From: Flavobacterium sp. Root186
GTDB taxonomy: Bacteria > Bacteroidota > Bacteroidia > Flavobacteriales > Flavobacteriaceae
Length of the DNA: 64,000 nucleotides
Direction of reading: 5' to 3'
Assembly (NCBI RefSeq): GCF_001428525.1
Contig: NZ_LMHW01000002.1
Coordinates: 1-64,000 of the forward strand
Under the pieces are notes generated by a model. That model saw only the letters and a list, made by a program, of their open reading frames with translations. It ran no database searches and was not told the DNA's origin. The translations under genes and the position numbers were made by a program. Each line of letters begins with the position of its first letter. Position 1 is the first letter of the stretch. Shown here one piece after another: positions 9,381-18,640 of the stretch.

Positions 9381-10082
9381 ATGATAACAAAAAAAGTTAA
9401 TAATGTTCAGGACGCTATCGCAGGAATTGAAACCGGTATGACAGTTATGTTTGGCGGATTTGGTTTATGCGGAATTCCGGAAAATACGATTGCAGCATTA
9501 GTAAACACTCAAATTTCAGATTTAACTTGTATTTCAAACAATGCAGGTGTAGATGATTTTGGTTTAGGATTGCTTTTGCAAAAAAAACAGATCAAAAAGA
9601 TGATTTCATCTTATGTAGGTGAAAATGCAGAGTTCGAACGCCAAATGCTTTCGGGAGAACTTGAAGTTGAATTAACGCCGCAGGGAACTTTGGCAGAAAG
9701 ATGCCGTGCCGCTCAAGCCGGAATTCCTGCCTTTTTTACTCCAGCCGGTTACGGAACTGAAGTTGCCGAAGGAAAAGAAGTCCGTGAATTCAACGGTAAA
9801 ATGCATATTATGGAAGAAGCTTTCAAAGCAGATTTTGCCATTGTAAAAGCATGGAAAGGCGATGAAGCCGGAAATCTGATTTTTAAAGGAACTGCCAGAA
9901 ATTTTAATGCATGTATGGCCGGAGCTGGAAAAATTACAATTGCTGAGGTTGAAGAACTGGTTCCGGTTGGGACTTTAGATCCAAATCAAATTCATATTCC
10001 GGGAATTATGGTACAGCGTATTTTTCAGGGAGAAAAATTTGAAAAAAGAATTGAACAACGTACTGTAAGACAGAGGGCGTAA
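9381..10082 (+). CDS. scoA: 3-oxoacid CoA-transferase subunit A
   Basis: 233 residues, a usual length for the A subunit of family I CoA-transferases. The glycine-rich motif GGFGLCG at 25-31 and the region around [14 protein letters not shown] are typical. With subunit B it moves CoA from succinyl-CoA to a 3-oxoacid such as acetoacetate, feeding ketone-body or branched-chain breakdown into acetyl-CoA. The partner gene starts 95 bp downstream. An inverted repeat sits between the two subunits, which is an unusual place for one. Confidence 0.9.
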   Translation: MITKKVNNVQDAIAGIETGMTVMFGGFGLCGIPENTIAALVNTQISDLTCISNNAGVDDFGLGLLLQKKQIKKMISSYVGENAEFERQMLSGELEVELTPQGTLAERCRAAQAGIPAFFTPAGYGTEVAEGKEVREFNGKMHIMEEAFKADFAIVKAWKGDEAGNLIFKGTARNFNACMAGAGKITIAEVEELVPVGTLDPNQIHIPGIMVQRIFQGEKFEKRIEQRTVRQRA

Positions 10083-10083
10083 T

Positions 10084-10170
10084 TAGATAATTAGAAAATG
10101 TGATAATTAGATAATTAATTAGATTGTGCTGAGACATTATCTAATTATCTAATTTCCAAATTGACACATT
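10084..10170. repeat. intergenic imperfect palindrome (attagataattag type)
   Basis: The left arm (about 10083-10103, attagataattag) pairs with the right arm (about 10136-10156, ctaattatctaatt). It fills the gap between scoA and scoB. A similar unit built on ctaacgatctaat lies at 58709-58798. It may form a hairpin in the two-gene transcript; I cannot tell whether it attenuates scoB. Confidence 0.65.
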
Positions 10171-10177
10171 ATAAAAT

Positions 10178-10831
10178 ATGTTAACAAAAGAAGATATAGC
10201 AAAACGAATTGCGAAAGAAGTTAAAGACCTATATTTTGTAAACCTTGGTATTGGAATTCCAACTTTGGTTGCCAATTATGTTCGGGAAGATATTGCCGTT
10301 GAATTTCAAAGTGAAAACGGGGTTTTGGGAATGGGACCTTTTCCTTTTGCCGGAGAAGAAGATGCCGATATTATTAATGCAGGAAAACAAACCATTACAA
10401 CATTACCCGGAGCGAGTTTCTTTGATTCAGCTTTTAGTTTCGGAATGATCCGAAGCCAAAAAGTAGATTTAACTATTTTAGGCGCAATGGAAGTTTCAGA
10501 AAACGGAGATATTGCCAACTGGAAGATTCCGGGAAAAATGGTGAAAGGAATGGGAGGTGCAATGGATTTGGTGGCTTCCGCCGAAAACATAATTGTTGCG
10601 ATGATGCACGTGAACAAAGCAGGAGAATCTAAAATTCTAAAAAAATGTACTTTGCCATTAACAGGTGTAGGATGCGTAAAAAAGGTTGTAACGGAACTTG
10701 CAGTTCTCGAAGTGACTAAAAAGGGTTTTAAGCTCTTAGAACGAGCGCCAGGCATTTCTGTGGAGCATATTATCGCTTCAACAGAAGCAGATTTGATAAT
10801 TGAAGGTGAAATTCCGGAAATGTTGATTTAG
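10178..10831 (+). CDS. scoB: 3-oxoacid CoA-transferase subunit B
   Basis: 217 residues. The SENGVLGMGP motif contains the catalytic Glu (E46) that forms the glutamyl-CoA thioester. The N-terminal GIGIPTLVANY segment is also typical. It pairs with the A subunit encoded just upstream, giving a two-subunit enzyme. A hairpin terminator follows at 10854. Confidence 0.92.
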   Translation: MLTKEDIAKRIAKEVKDLYFVNLGIGIPTLVANYVREDIAVEFQSENGVLGMGPFPFAGEEDADIINAGKQTITTLPGASFFDSAFSFGMIRSQKVDLTILGAMEVSENGDIANWKIPGKMVKGMGGAMDLVASAENIIVAMMHVNKAGESKILKKCTLPLTGVGCVKKVVTELAVLEVTKKGFKLLERAPGISVEHIIASTEADLIIEGEIPEMLI

Positions 10832-10853
10832 TTTTGATCAACTTAGTTTAGAT

Positions 10854-10890
10854 AAAAGAGAATTTTCCAGAGTGAAGGTTCTCTTTTTTT
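10854..10890 (+). terminator. terminator after scoB
   Basis: A 9-bp stem pairs aaaagagaa (10854-10862) with ttctctttt (10879-10887), followed by more T residues. It lies 22 bp after the scoB stop. Confidence 0.65.
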
Positions 10891-10925
10891 ATTCTTATAG
10901 ATCAAATAGCGAATAATCTTTTATT

Positions 10926-10933
10926 TACATTTG
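10926..10933 (+). promoter_or_regulatory. candidate -7 element (TACATTTG)
   Basis: TACATTTG matches the flavobacterial TAnnTTTG consensus and lies 17 bp before the ATG at 10950, downstream of the scoB terminator. No clear TTG -33 element was found at the usual spacing. Confidence 0.4.
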
Positions 10934-10949
10934 CTGTGATCAAAAAAAA

Positions 10950-11384
10950 ATGCGTTTGGAAAAGTTCGAAATTGATATTAAATGGGGGAGTTATTTGTTT
11001 ATTACAAATGCAGTCTCTACAATTTGTATAGTGTTGTTGATGTTTTTAACTAATAGTTACAGTTTAATCTATTTATATGATATTCTTATACCAGTATTTA
11101 TAGTTCAACTGATTTATTTTATTATTAAAGCGATTAGTGAAAACAATAAACATCATTTAAATAAAGGTTTTCGAAAGATTTTTGTATTTGTTAGACTTTT
11201 GGCGTTCTATTTCATGTTAATTTCATTTTCTGATGGAAGAACAAATATTTGGTGTTTCTCTTTACTTCTTCCTTATAGAAAAAAAGATATTTCCGAATTA
11301 GTTGAAGATCATCCAATTGAAGATAACGATATTACATTGAAAGACTTTATTGTTAGTTTAAAAAGAAAGTTTTCCAGACTATAA
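10950..11384 (+). CDS. unknown small membrane protein
   Basis: 144 residues; not recognised. Three hydrophobic stretches, about 15-35, 42-68 and 78-96, look like membrane helices. The C-terminal 45 residues are charged and probably cytoplasmic, ending in KRKFSRL. It has its own -7-like element and lies between two terminators, so it is probably a single-gene unit. Confidence 0.65.
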   Translation: MRLEKFEIDIKWGSYLFITNAVSTICIVLLMFLTNSYSLIYLYDILIPVFIVQLIYFIIKAISENNKHHLNKGFRKIFVFVRLLAFYFMLISFSDGRTNIWCFSLLLPYRKKDISELVEDHPIEDNDITLKDFIVSLKRKFSRL

Positions 11385-11709
11385 TCATTTGTACATATAA
11401 AAGAAATAAAAAAACCGCCTTTTGGGCGGTTTTTTTATTTCTTTTTGATTCTATTTTAGGCATTTTGTCTGTATTTCAGTATATTAAAAATAATTGATAT
11501 ATTAATTTTCGGACAATTTAGCTGCTTAATTCTTATGCTTTGTTATATAAAAGTTAAATTTATGCAAAAAATGTTGCATTTTATCGATTAACGGCAAATT
11601 TCATCGATTATCTAACAAAATTAAAATACTTTTATCTCAAATTTAAGTATTTACTTACTTTAATTGATTTCGAAAATTATTTTTAACCAAACTAAAACCC
11701 CCACTTATT
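11385..11709. other. leader region of the M4 protease
   Basis: After the 11401 hairpin the gap is AT-rich and holds no ORF. The stretch 11560-11650 contains two short near-repeats of atttcatcgatta/attttatcgatta. The protease promoter should lie here, but I see no clean TAnnTTTG element. Confidence 0.4.
11401..11446. terminator. strong bidirectional hairpin terminator
   Basis: A perfect 20-bp stem: 11401-11420 (aaagaaataaaaaaaccgcc) is the reverse complement of the segment starting at 11426. Both outer arms give T-runs, so it can end transcription from either side. It follows the small membrane protein gene by 16 bp. Confidence 0.85.
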
Positions 11710-14481
11710 ATGAAAAAAAAATTACCAAAGATTATTGTGACCGCAATTGTTCTTAATTTTTCTTTTTCTGCTTTCGCACAGGTTCAAACAGACGACAAAC
11801 GTGTGGAACAGAAAAGTGTTTCAGAAAACGGACAGCCCAACTTAATTAAGTTTAATGAGCTTTCGAATTATAAAAGTTCAGAATCGCAAAAGGTTTTTAA
11901 AGAACAATTAGGTTTAAAAGATTCTCAATCCTTCACAAAAATTAAAACAGAATCAGACAAACAAGGTTACACACACGAGAAATTTCAATTGTACGAACAA
12001 GGAATTAAAGTAGAATTTGCCAATTATACTTTACATTCAAAAGATGGAAAATTAGTTTCGATGAACGGTGAATTTTATAACATCGAAAACGTGAAACTAG
12101 CTCCTTCACTTTCTGCACAAGATGCTTTTAATAAAGCATTGGGTTATACCCGCGCAACCGAATACCTTTGGGACAAACCGCAAGACGCCCGCGAACTGGG
12201 TTATGAAAAACCAAAAGGAGAACTGGTTCTGCTTCCAGACATGGAACAGCAAGGTCAAAAAAGAGGAAGCGATAAAGTTCGTTTAGCTTACAAATTTGAT
12301 ATTTATGCTACAAAACCATTAAGCCGCGGAGATCTTTACATTGATGCTGAAACTGGAAAAGCATTGTTTTATAATGCAACTATAAAACACTTGAACGATA
12401 ATGTTCATGGAAGTAAGGTTTTAAATTCGGCTAAAAATGAAACTGCATCTAAAATGACATTCGTTGCGGCAAATGCAGCAACACGCTACAGCGGAACGCA
12501 GACAATTCAAACTACTCTAAACGGTTCATCGTATATCTTACTGGATGGAACACGTGGTTTAGGAATCCAAACTTATAATTCTGCAAGAACTGCGACTTAT
12601 CCAACAACAAATTTTTCTGATGCAGATAATAACTGGATAGAATATAACAACACCAACAAAGACAATGGAGCGCTTGATGCCCATTGGGGAGCTGAAATGA
12701 CATATGATTATTGGTCATCTGTTCATGGAAGAAACAGTTTTGACAATGCCGGTGCAAAAATTAAAAGCTACGTGCATTATAATTTAATTGCTGCTGGATA
12801 TTCAAGCAATAATAATGCTTTCTGGAATGGAAGCGTTATGACTTACGGAGATGGAAGCGGTACTGGAGGATTTGATATTTTAACTTCACTTGACGTTGCA
12901 GGACACGAAATTGGTCATGCCGTATGTACTTACACAGCAAACTTAGCCTACCAAAAAGAGTCCGGTGCGATGAACGAAGCTTTCTCTGATATTTGGGCAG
13001 CTTGTATTGAATATCATTCAGCACCAACAAAATCAATCTGGCTGGTTGGTGAAGATATTGAAAGAAGAAGCGGACACGTTGCGTTACGTTCTATGAGTGA
13101 TCCAAATGCAGAAGGACAGCCGGATACTTATGGAGGAACGTATTGGGTAAATGTAAACTGTACACCAACAAACAACAACGACCAATGCGGCGTACATACA
13201 AATTCTGGAGTTTTAAACCATTGGTTTTATATCTTATCAGTAGGTAAATCAGGAACAAATGATATTGGAAATGCCTATAATGTAACTGGAATTACTATCG
13301 ATAAAGCAGAAAAAATTGCTTTTCGTTTAGAAGATTTTTATTTAGGAGCAAACTCAACTTATGCTAACGCAAGAACGTACGGAATACAATCTGCTATTGA
13401 TTTATACGGAACGGGTTCTGCAGAAGTTATTGCCACTACAAATGCATTTTACGCAGTAGGAGTTGGTGCTGCATATTCTGGAGGAGGCAGCGATACAATT
13501 GCGCCATCTGCACCAACTAGTTTAGCAGCTTCTGGAACAACAGGAACTACTACAAACTTAACTTGGACAGCTTCTACAGACAATGTAGCCGTTACCGGAT
13601 ATGATATCTATCAAGGAGCAACTCTTAAAGGTTCTTCGACTACAACTTCATATACTGTAACTGGGTTAACACCTTCAACAGCTTATACTTTTAGTGTAAA
13701 AGCTAAAGATGCTGCCGGAAATATTTCTGCGTCAAGTAATACGGTAAACGTAACTACCACAACTACGAGTGTAACGTATTGTAATTCGCAAGGAAACGAC
13801 GCGACTGATGAAAGAATTGGTAAAGTTGTTTTCGGAACAATTAATAATACTTCAACAGGAACAACAGGTTACGAAAACTATACGGCTATTTCTACAAATG
13901 CAGCAAGAGGAACTGCCTACACTATTACAATAACACCAACATGGACGTCGACAATTTATAATGAAGGATACGGAGTATTCATTGATTATAACCAAGATGG
14001 AGATTTTTCAGATTCTGGAGAAACAGTGTGGACAAAAACGGCATCAAAAACGACTCCGGTAACAGGAACAATCACAATTCCGGCTGCAGCAGCTTTAGGC
14101 ACAACAAGATTAAGAGTTTCTCTAAAATACAACGGAGTTCCAACAGCTTGTGAAGGCTTCTCTTATGGACAAGTTGAAGATTACTCTATAAACATTACAG
14201 CTTCTGGAACAATTGAGGCAGAAGAAATTGCAGCTGGATTAATTGAAACTACTGCACCTGCTGGTTTTGCAGTATATCCAAATCCGGTTGAAAGCGAATT
14301 AAACGTTTCAATTTCAGAAGAAAACGGTTATTCATATAAAATCTTAAATTCATTAGGGCAGCAGCTTGGTTCAGGACAAGTTGCAGGTGCAATTGATGTA
14401 AGTAAATTAAGCACAGGGATTTATCTTATTGAATTAAATAATGGCGATAAGAAAATCGTGAAGAAATTTGCTAAAAAATAA
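11710..14481 (+). CDS. secreted M4 (thermolysin-like) metalloprotease with T9SS tail
   Basis: 923 residues. Signal peptide 1-23 (..SFSAFA). An FTP-type propeptide spans about 40-110 and a PepSY-like part about 120-215. The catalytic domain has HEIGH (about 399-403), third ligand Glu in NEAFSD (about 422) and the substrate His in HTNSG. A fibronectin type III domain covers about 597-682 and a GEVED domain (DYNQDGDFSDSGE) about 690-830. The last 70 residues (FAVYPNPVESELNV.. KFAKK) are a T9SS type A sorting domain. It is a zinc endopeptidase made as a zymogen and placed outside the cell. Confidence 0.93.
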   Translation: MKKKLPKIIVTAIVLNFSFSAFAQVQTDDKRVEQKSVSENGQPNLIKFNELSNYKSSESQKVFKEQLGLKDSQSFTKIKTESDKQGYTHEKFQLYEQGIKVEFANYTLHSKDGKLVSMNGEFYNIENVKLAPSLSAQDAFNKALGYTRATEYLWDKPQDARELGYEKPKGELVLLPDMEQQGQKRGSDKVRLAYKFDIYATKPLSRGDLYIDAETGKALFYNATIKHLNDNVHGSKVLNSAKNETASKMTFVAANAATRYSGTQTIQTTLNGSSYILLDGTRGLGIQTYNSARTATYPTTNFSDADNNWIEYNNTNKDNGALDAHWGAEMTYDYWSSVHGRNSFDNAGAKIKSYVHYNLIAAGYSSNNNAFWNGSVMTYGDGSGTGGFDILTSLDVAGHEIGHAVCTYTANLAYQKESGAMNEAFSDIWAACIEYHSAPTKSIWLVGEDIERRSGHVALRSMSDPNAEGQPDTYGGTYWVNVNCTPTNNNDQCGVHTNSGVLNHWFYILSVGKSGTNDIGNAYNVTGITIDKAEKIAFRLEDFYLGANSTYANARTYGIQSAIDLYGTGSAEVIATTNAFYAVGVGAAYSGGGSDTIAPSAPTSLAASGTTGTTTNLTWTASTDNVAVTGYDIYQGATLKGSSTTTSYTVTGLTPSTAYTFSVKAKDAAGNISASSNTVNVTTTTTSVTYCNSQGNDATDERIGKVVFGTINNTSTGTTGYENYTAISTNAARGTAYTITITPTWTSTIYNEGYGVFIDYNQDGDFSDSGETVWTKTASKTTPVTGTITIPAAAALGTTRLRVSLKYNGVPTACEGFSYGQVEDYSINITASGTIEAEEIAAGLIETTAPAGFAVYPNPVESELNVSISEENGYSYKILNSLGQQLGSGQVAGAIDVSKLSTGIYLIELNNGDKKIVKKFAKK

Positions 14482-14503
14482 AGAATTGAATTAGCATAGA
14501 AAT

Positions 14504-14540
14504 GAAAAGCCTCGCAATCTGCGGGGCTTTTTTTGTTTTT
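14504..14540 (+). terminator. terminator after the M4 protease
   Basis: The stem aaagcctcgca (from 14505) pairs with tgcggggcttt (to 14530), with one G-T pair, and runs into Ts. It starts 22 bp after the protease stop. Confidence 0.75.
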
Positions 14541-14832
14541 TTAACCGCAAAGGGAGCTAAGGTTTTTCGCAAAGTTTGCAGAGGTTTTTTAATCTCGCAG
14601 AGTCGCAAAGTTTATTGTTTAAATTAATAGCGTCCAGCTTTAGCTGGATGTAAAGTAATCAAAGTAAAAAGGGCTTTAGCCAAACAAATTACTGTTTGGC
14701 TAAAGCCCTTTGTGTAATTTTATCCTTCCTCCAGCTAAAGCTGGAGGCAATTGATAAACTTTGCGACTCTGCGACTTTGCGAGATTCTTTCATAAAGCTT
14801 AAAAAAACCTCTGCGCCCTTTGCGGTTAAAAA
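14537..14832. repeat. nested palindromic repeat block
   Basis: The outer arms are a cgcaaag-type repeat: 14542-14610 and, inverted, 14755-14830 share long matching stretches (cgcagagtcgcaaagttt against aactttgcgactctgcg). Inside lie a ccagctttagctgg hairpin (about 14635-14651), a large central hairpin (gggctttagccaaac with gtttggctaaagccc, about 14670-14711) and a second ccagctaaagctgg hairpin (about 14731-14748). It occupies the convergent gap between the protease and the TonB receptor. The layout suggests one mobile palindrome placed inside another. Confidence 0.8.
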
Positions 14833-14834
14833 AA

Positions 14835-17489
14835 CTACAAACTAAAACTCATTCTTCCGAAATAATAAGCCCCCGTAGTTCCCATTTGAACCGGTGCATA
14901 TTTAAATACTCCGAAATAACTATTCTCGTAGATTTGTTTATCCGGAAAAACATCAAATAAATTGTTCGCACCCAAAGCAAACTGAACCTTTGGAGTTATT
15001 TTATAAGCAACTGTTAAATCTGTAACCACTTTTCCGTTATGTCTCTGGATTCCCCCAAAAGGAAAACCATCACGAACAACCTCTCCAAAATAAGTATTTC
15101 TCAATAAAAAGTTCCATTTGTCAATATTGTAATTTACGGCAAAAGTTCCTTTGTGTTTTGGCGTATTAGATTCGATCAGACTTCTTTCCTGCGGCCCGTA
15201 ATACACATCTTCCTGACCAATAAATATTGATGGAATATTGTTTAATTGATTATCAACCTGATTATTGTTGTAATTGTATAGTAAAGAAAGATTCAATTTA
15301 CCACGCCCGGCATTTAAATCATAATCAATAACAACATCAAGACCGTTTGTAGTAGTATTAATTGCATTTGTAAAGAAACGACCCGTTTGCGCGCCGTATT
15401 GAGCAAACAAATTACGAAGTTCGGGAACAGGTTCTCCATACGCGTCATTTCCTAAATTTCCCGTCAAGATAATTCTGTTATCAATTCTAATATGATAGTA
15501 ATCAGTCGTAATATGCAATTGTTTTGTTGGAGAAAAAACAACCCCAAAACTATAGTTTCTTGAAGTCTCTTCTTTCAATTTCGGAATTCCAAGCTGTTTG
15601 GCAACATCGCTGTCATTTCTAAAAATACCCGAATTCAAAAGTTCTCCGTCAACAACATCTGTTGCGATATTATTAAAATATTGCTGATGTAGCGAAGGCG
15701 CTCTAAAACCAGAGCTTATAGCGCCACGAACGAAAAGATTATTGAGGATTTTATACCTCAGAGATAATTTTCCATTAATTGTGTTTCCAAAATCAGTATA
15801 ATCTTCATAACGGCCGGCAATTCCAACTAAAAATTTATCTGTAATATCTGCTTCAACATCAGCATAAACACCCACACTGTTTCGGTCTTCATTCACTTCG
15901 TTCAAAGGAGAAAATCCAGGAAAAGATTGTGCGCCGCCGTCAATATAAGAAGCTTCCTCGCCGGGAACAATTTTGTATTTCTCAAAACGATATTCAGCGC
16001 CAAAAGCAATATTCAATCCGCTGAAAATATCTTTATACAATCTTGAAATATCTGCATTCACCGTATTTTGAAGAAAAGAATGATTTCCCGCTTTAAATTC
16101 TGTCGGACTTGCATCTCCCAGAGAAAAATTGTTCGTATTTGATACGTCATAAACAAATTTGTTTTCACCAATAGTATTGCTCAAATCCAGTTTCCATTCG
16201 CCAAATTTAAATTTGAAACCAAAAGAAGATGAAAGATCTGTTACAACCGAGTTCAATTCAGGCTGAAAACCAAATGGGAAAATTGAAGCTACAACACTTT
16301 CTGTTTCACTTGGTAAACGTCTGAATCCGTAACCCGTTCCTTTTCTGTGGCTCACACCGCCGGAAGCATAAAATTCGATTTGATCGTTTAGCGGAATTGA
16401 AGCATTAAAAAAACCTTGTAAATTCTGGATTTTGGCATCACCAATCTGGAAATTGAAATCATCACGCTTTAAACCATTTTGAGCTAACAAATCATCATCA
16501 ATTTGACGTGATTGAGCCGGATCATCTGCATATTCATAAGCAAAGAAGTTTCCTTGTGCCGATTGATCAAAAATAATAAGATTATGATTTTGAGAACGAT
16601 TCGTTTTTTGACGATCATTAAATTCACCCGAAAAGTTTATAAACCCGCCTTTGTGTCCAATTTTTGTTCCGTAATTAAGGTTTAAATTGGTAGTTTGTCC
16701 GTCATCTCTGGATGTCGAGCCATAAGTAGCGTTTGCCTCTAAACCTGCATTATCTTTCAAAATTAAATTTATAACACCCGCAATAGCATCAGACCCATAT
16801 TGTGCCGCTGCTCCATCTCTTAAAACCTCAATCCGTTTAATAGCCGAAGCAGGAATTGCACTCAAATCGGTACCAACAGAACCGTTTCCAACCGTATTTT
16901 GATAATTTACTAAGGAAGTTGTATGTCTTCTTTTTCCATTAATTAAAACCAAAACCTGGTCTGGGCCTAAACCTCTTAAAGAAGCCGGATCGATATGTTC
17001 TGTTCCGTCAGCAGAAGATTGTCTGTTTGAATTAAAAGATGGAATCAAATAAGTTAAAATGTCATTTGTTGTAGTCTGCGGGGTTGTATTTCTGATTTTT
17101 GCCAGATTTACAACATCAACAGGAACTGCCGTTTCCAATTTGCTTTTCTTTGGGTTTCTGCTTCCAACAACCACAATTTCATCTAAACTATTATTTTCTA
17201 AAACCAATTGTATTTCAACAAAATGATCTTTGGGATTGACTTCTCTGGTTTGATAGCCAAATAGCGATACAATAAGTGTTGGATTATTTACAGGAGATTG
17301 AATTTTAAATTTTCCTAATGCATCGCTCGTAGTACTTATTTGAGAACCTTTTACAAGAATTGTTGCAAATTCTAACGGAATTCCCGTTTCAGTTGTAATT
17401 GTTCCGTTGACTTCATGATTTTGGGCAAAAAACAAACTACTCGAAAAAGTGAGAACGAGAGTTATAATAAGTTTTAATTGTTTTCTCAT
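14835..17489 (-). CDS. TonB-dependent outer-membrane receptor
   Basis: 884 residues. Signal peptide 1-22 (..SLFFAQ). A carboxypeptidase-regulatory-like domain lies at about 23-105. The plug is at about 115-235 and includes LRGLGPDQVLVLINGKRR and IEVLRDGAAAQYGSDAIAGV. The rest is a 22-strand-type barrel ending in YYFGRMSFSL, with a terminal aromatic/Leu pattern. No SusD partner is adjacent, so it is not a classical SusCD pair. The substrate cannot be told from the sequence; no siderophore or cobalamin neighbours are present. Confidence 0.92.
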   Translation of the reverse strand: MRKQLKLIITLVLTFSSSLFFAQNHEVNGTITTETGIPLEFATILVKGSQISTTSDALGKFKIQSPVNNPTLIVSLFGYQTREVNPKDHFVEIQLVLENNSLDEIVVVGSRNPKKSKLETAVPVDVVNLAKIRNTTPQTTTNDILTYLIPSFNSNRQSSADGTEHIDPASLRGLGPDQVLVLINGKRRHTTSLVNYQNTVGNGSVGTDLSAIPASAIKRIEVLRDGAAAQYGSDAIAGVINLILKDNAGLEANATYGSTSRDDGQTTNLNLNYGTKIGHKGGFINFSGEFNDRQKTNRSQNHNLIIFDQSAQGNFFAYEYADDPAQSRQIDDDLLAQNGLKRDDFNFQIGDAKIQNLQGFFNASIPLNDQIEFYASGGVSHRKGTGYGFRRLPSETESVVASIFPFGFQPELNSVVTDLSSSFGFKFKFGEWKLDLSNTIGENKFVYDVSNTNNFSLGDASPTEFKAGNHSFLQNTVNADISRLYKDIFSGLNIAFGAEYRFEKYKIVPGEEASYIDGGAQSFPGFSPLNEVNEDRNSVGVYADVEADITDKFLVGIAGRYEDYTDFGNTINGKLSLRYKILNNLFVRGAISSGFRAPSLHQQYFNNIATDVVDGELLNSGIFRNDSDVAKQLGIPKLKEETSRNYSFGVVFSPTKQLHITTDYYHIRIDNRIILTGNLGNDAYGEPVPELRNLFAQYGAQTGRFFTNAINTTTNGLDVVIDYDLNAGRGKLNLSLLYNYNNNQVDNQLNNIPSIFIGQEDVYYGPQERSLIESNTPKHKGTFAVNYNIDKWNFLLRNTYFGEVVRDGFPFGGIQRHNGKVVTDLTVAYKITPKVQFALGANNLFDVFPDKQIYENSYFGVFKYAPVQMGTTGAYYFGRMSFSL

Positions 17490-17564
17490 AATAAAATGGT
17501 TTTGTAATAAAAGAAATGCAAAAAATAAATTACCTACTATTTATATAGGATAAAGAATAAAATG

Positions 17565-17572
17565 CAAATGTA
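17565..17572 (-). promoter_or_regulatory. candidate -7 element for the TonB receptor
   Basis: On the minus strand the sequence reads TACATTTG, matching TAnnTTTG, about 75 bp before the receptor ATG. The -33 element is not clear. Confidence 0.35.
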
Positions 17573-17649
17573 ATTGTAAAAAACTAAAATCAATTTATAT
17601 AATCTTGTTTTTTATAAGTTCAAGCTGTCAATTTTTGGTTTTAATGAAA

Positions 17650-17657
17650 TATCTTTG
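17650..17657 (+). promoter_or_regulatory. candidate -7 element for the SAM hydrolase gene
   Basis: TATCTTTG matches TAnnTTTG and lies 22 bp before the ATG at 17680. Its place between an upstream in-frame TTG at 17605 and that ATG argues that 17680 is the real start. Confidence 0.45.
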
Positions 17658-17679
17658 CATAAATTTAAAAAGAGAAAAA

Positions 17680-18567
17680 ATGAAATTAAGAGTATTACTT
17701 TTTTTGCTTGCTATTACATTTAATGGCTTTTCGCAAAATAATGTATTGGTTTTTCAATCAGATTTTGGTTTGAAAGATGGAGCAGTTTCTGCAATGAAAG
17801 GTGTTGCAATGGGGGTTTCAACCGATTTGAAAATATTTGACTTAACGCACGAAATTCCGGCTTTTAATATTTGGGAAGCAGCATATCGCTTGTCGCAGAC
17901 TGCTCAATATTACCCAACAGGAACTGTTTTTGTTTCAGTTTGTGACCCGGGAGTGGGTACAGCAAGACATTCGGTAGTTTTATTGACAAAATCAGGACAT
18001 TATTTTGTAACTCCGGACAACGGAACTTTAACTTTAATTGCAGAACAATTAGGGATTCAGGAAGTTCGTGAAATTGATGAGGTAAAAAACCGTCGTCAAA
18101 ACTCAAATGAATCATATACGTTTCATGGACGTGATGTATATGCTTTTACCGGAGCACGTTTAGCATCAAAAACTATTACTTTTGAAGAAGTTGGGCTAAA
18201 ATTACCAAGTGAAGTAGTTAAAATTGATTACCAAAAACCAGTATTTGAAAACGGCGTTATAAAAGGAGGAATTCCAATTCTGGATATTCAATACGGAAAC
18301 GTTTGGACAAATATTGATAAAAAGACTTTTGCTAATCTTGGTTTGAAAGCAGGAGATTTTGTTAAAATCCAGATTTTCAACGGAACTAAAAAAGCTTACG
18401 AAGGAAAATTAAAATTAGTAAATACTTTTGGAGAAGTTCCTGTAGGAACCGATGTTACTTACTTTAATAGCCTTTTAAATTTTTCACTGGCGGTAAATCA
18501 AGGAAGTTTCTCAGCAAAACATAAAATTTACAGCGGTTCAGACTGGAGTATTTTACTTAGCAAATAA
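17680..18567 (+). CDS. exported SAM hydroxide adenosyltransferase (DUF62 family)
   Basis: 295 residues from ATG 17680; a longer frame from TTG 17605 would bury the signal peptide and cross the promoter. Residues 1-19 (..TFNGFSQ) form a signal peptide. Family motifs follow: SDFGLKDG (27-34), CDPGVGTARHS (88-98) with Asp 89 and Arg 96, PDNGTLT, and FHGRD (148-152) with His 149. These are the Asp-Arg-His positions of SAM hydrolases, which split S-adenosylmethionine to adenosine and methionine. The signal peptide is odd for an enzyme with a cytoplasmic substrate. It is a single-gene unit closed by a terminator. Confidence 0.85.
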   Translation: MKLRVLLFLLAITFNGFSQNNVLVFQSDFGLKDGAVSAMKGVAMGVSTDLKIFDLTHEIPAFNIWEAAYRLSQTAQYYPTGTVFVSVCDPGVGTARHSVVLLTKSGHYFVTPDNGTLTLIAEQLGIQEVREIDEVKNRRQNSNESYTFHGRDVYAFTGARLASKTITFEEVGLKLPSEVVKIDYQKPVFENGVIKGGIPILDIQYGNVWTNIDKKTFANLGLKAGDFVKIQIFNGTKKAYEGKLKLVNTFGEVPVGTDVTYFNSLLNFSLAVNQGSFSAKHKIYSGSDWSILLSK

Positions 18568-18591
18568 GCTGAAGTTATTTTATATAAAAAG

Positions 18592-18621
18592 AAAAAACCG
18601 CTCAATTGAGCGGTTTTTTTT
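18592..18621. terminator. bidirectional terminator
   Basis: aaaaaaccgctca pairs with tgagcggtttttt as a near-perfect palindrome, giving T-runs on both strands. It lies between the convergent SAM hydrolase and outer-membrane protein genes. Confidence 0.85.
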
Positions 18622-18640
18622 ATAAGTATTGATTAAAAAC

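Noticed and set aside
10306..10755. 149-residue minus-strand frame opposite scoB
   Set aside because: Shadow of a well-supported gene; low-complexity, no family match.
17605..17679. Longer SAM hydrolase start at TTG 17605
   Set aside because: It would place 25 residues before a clear signal peptide and read through a promoter element.
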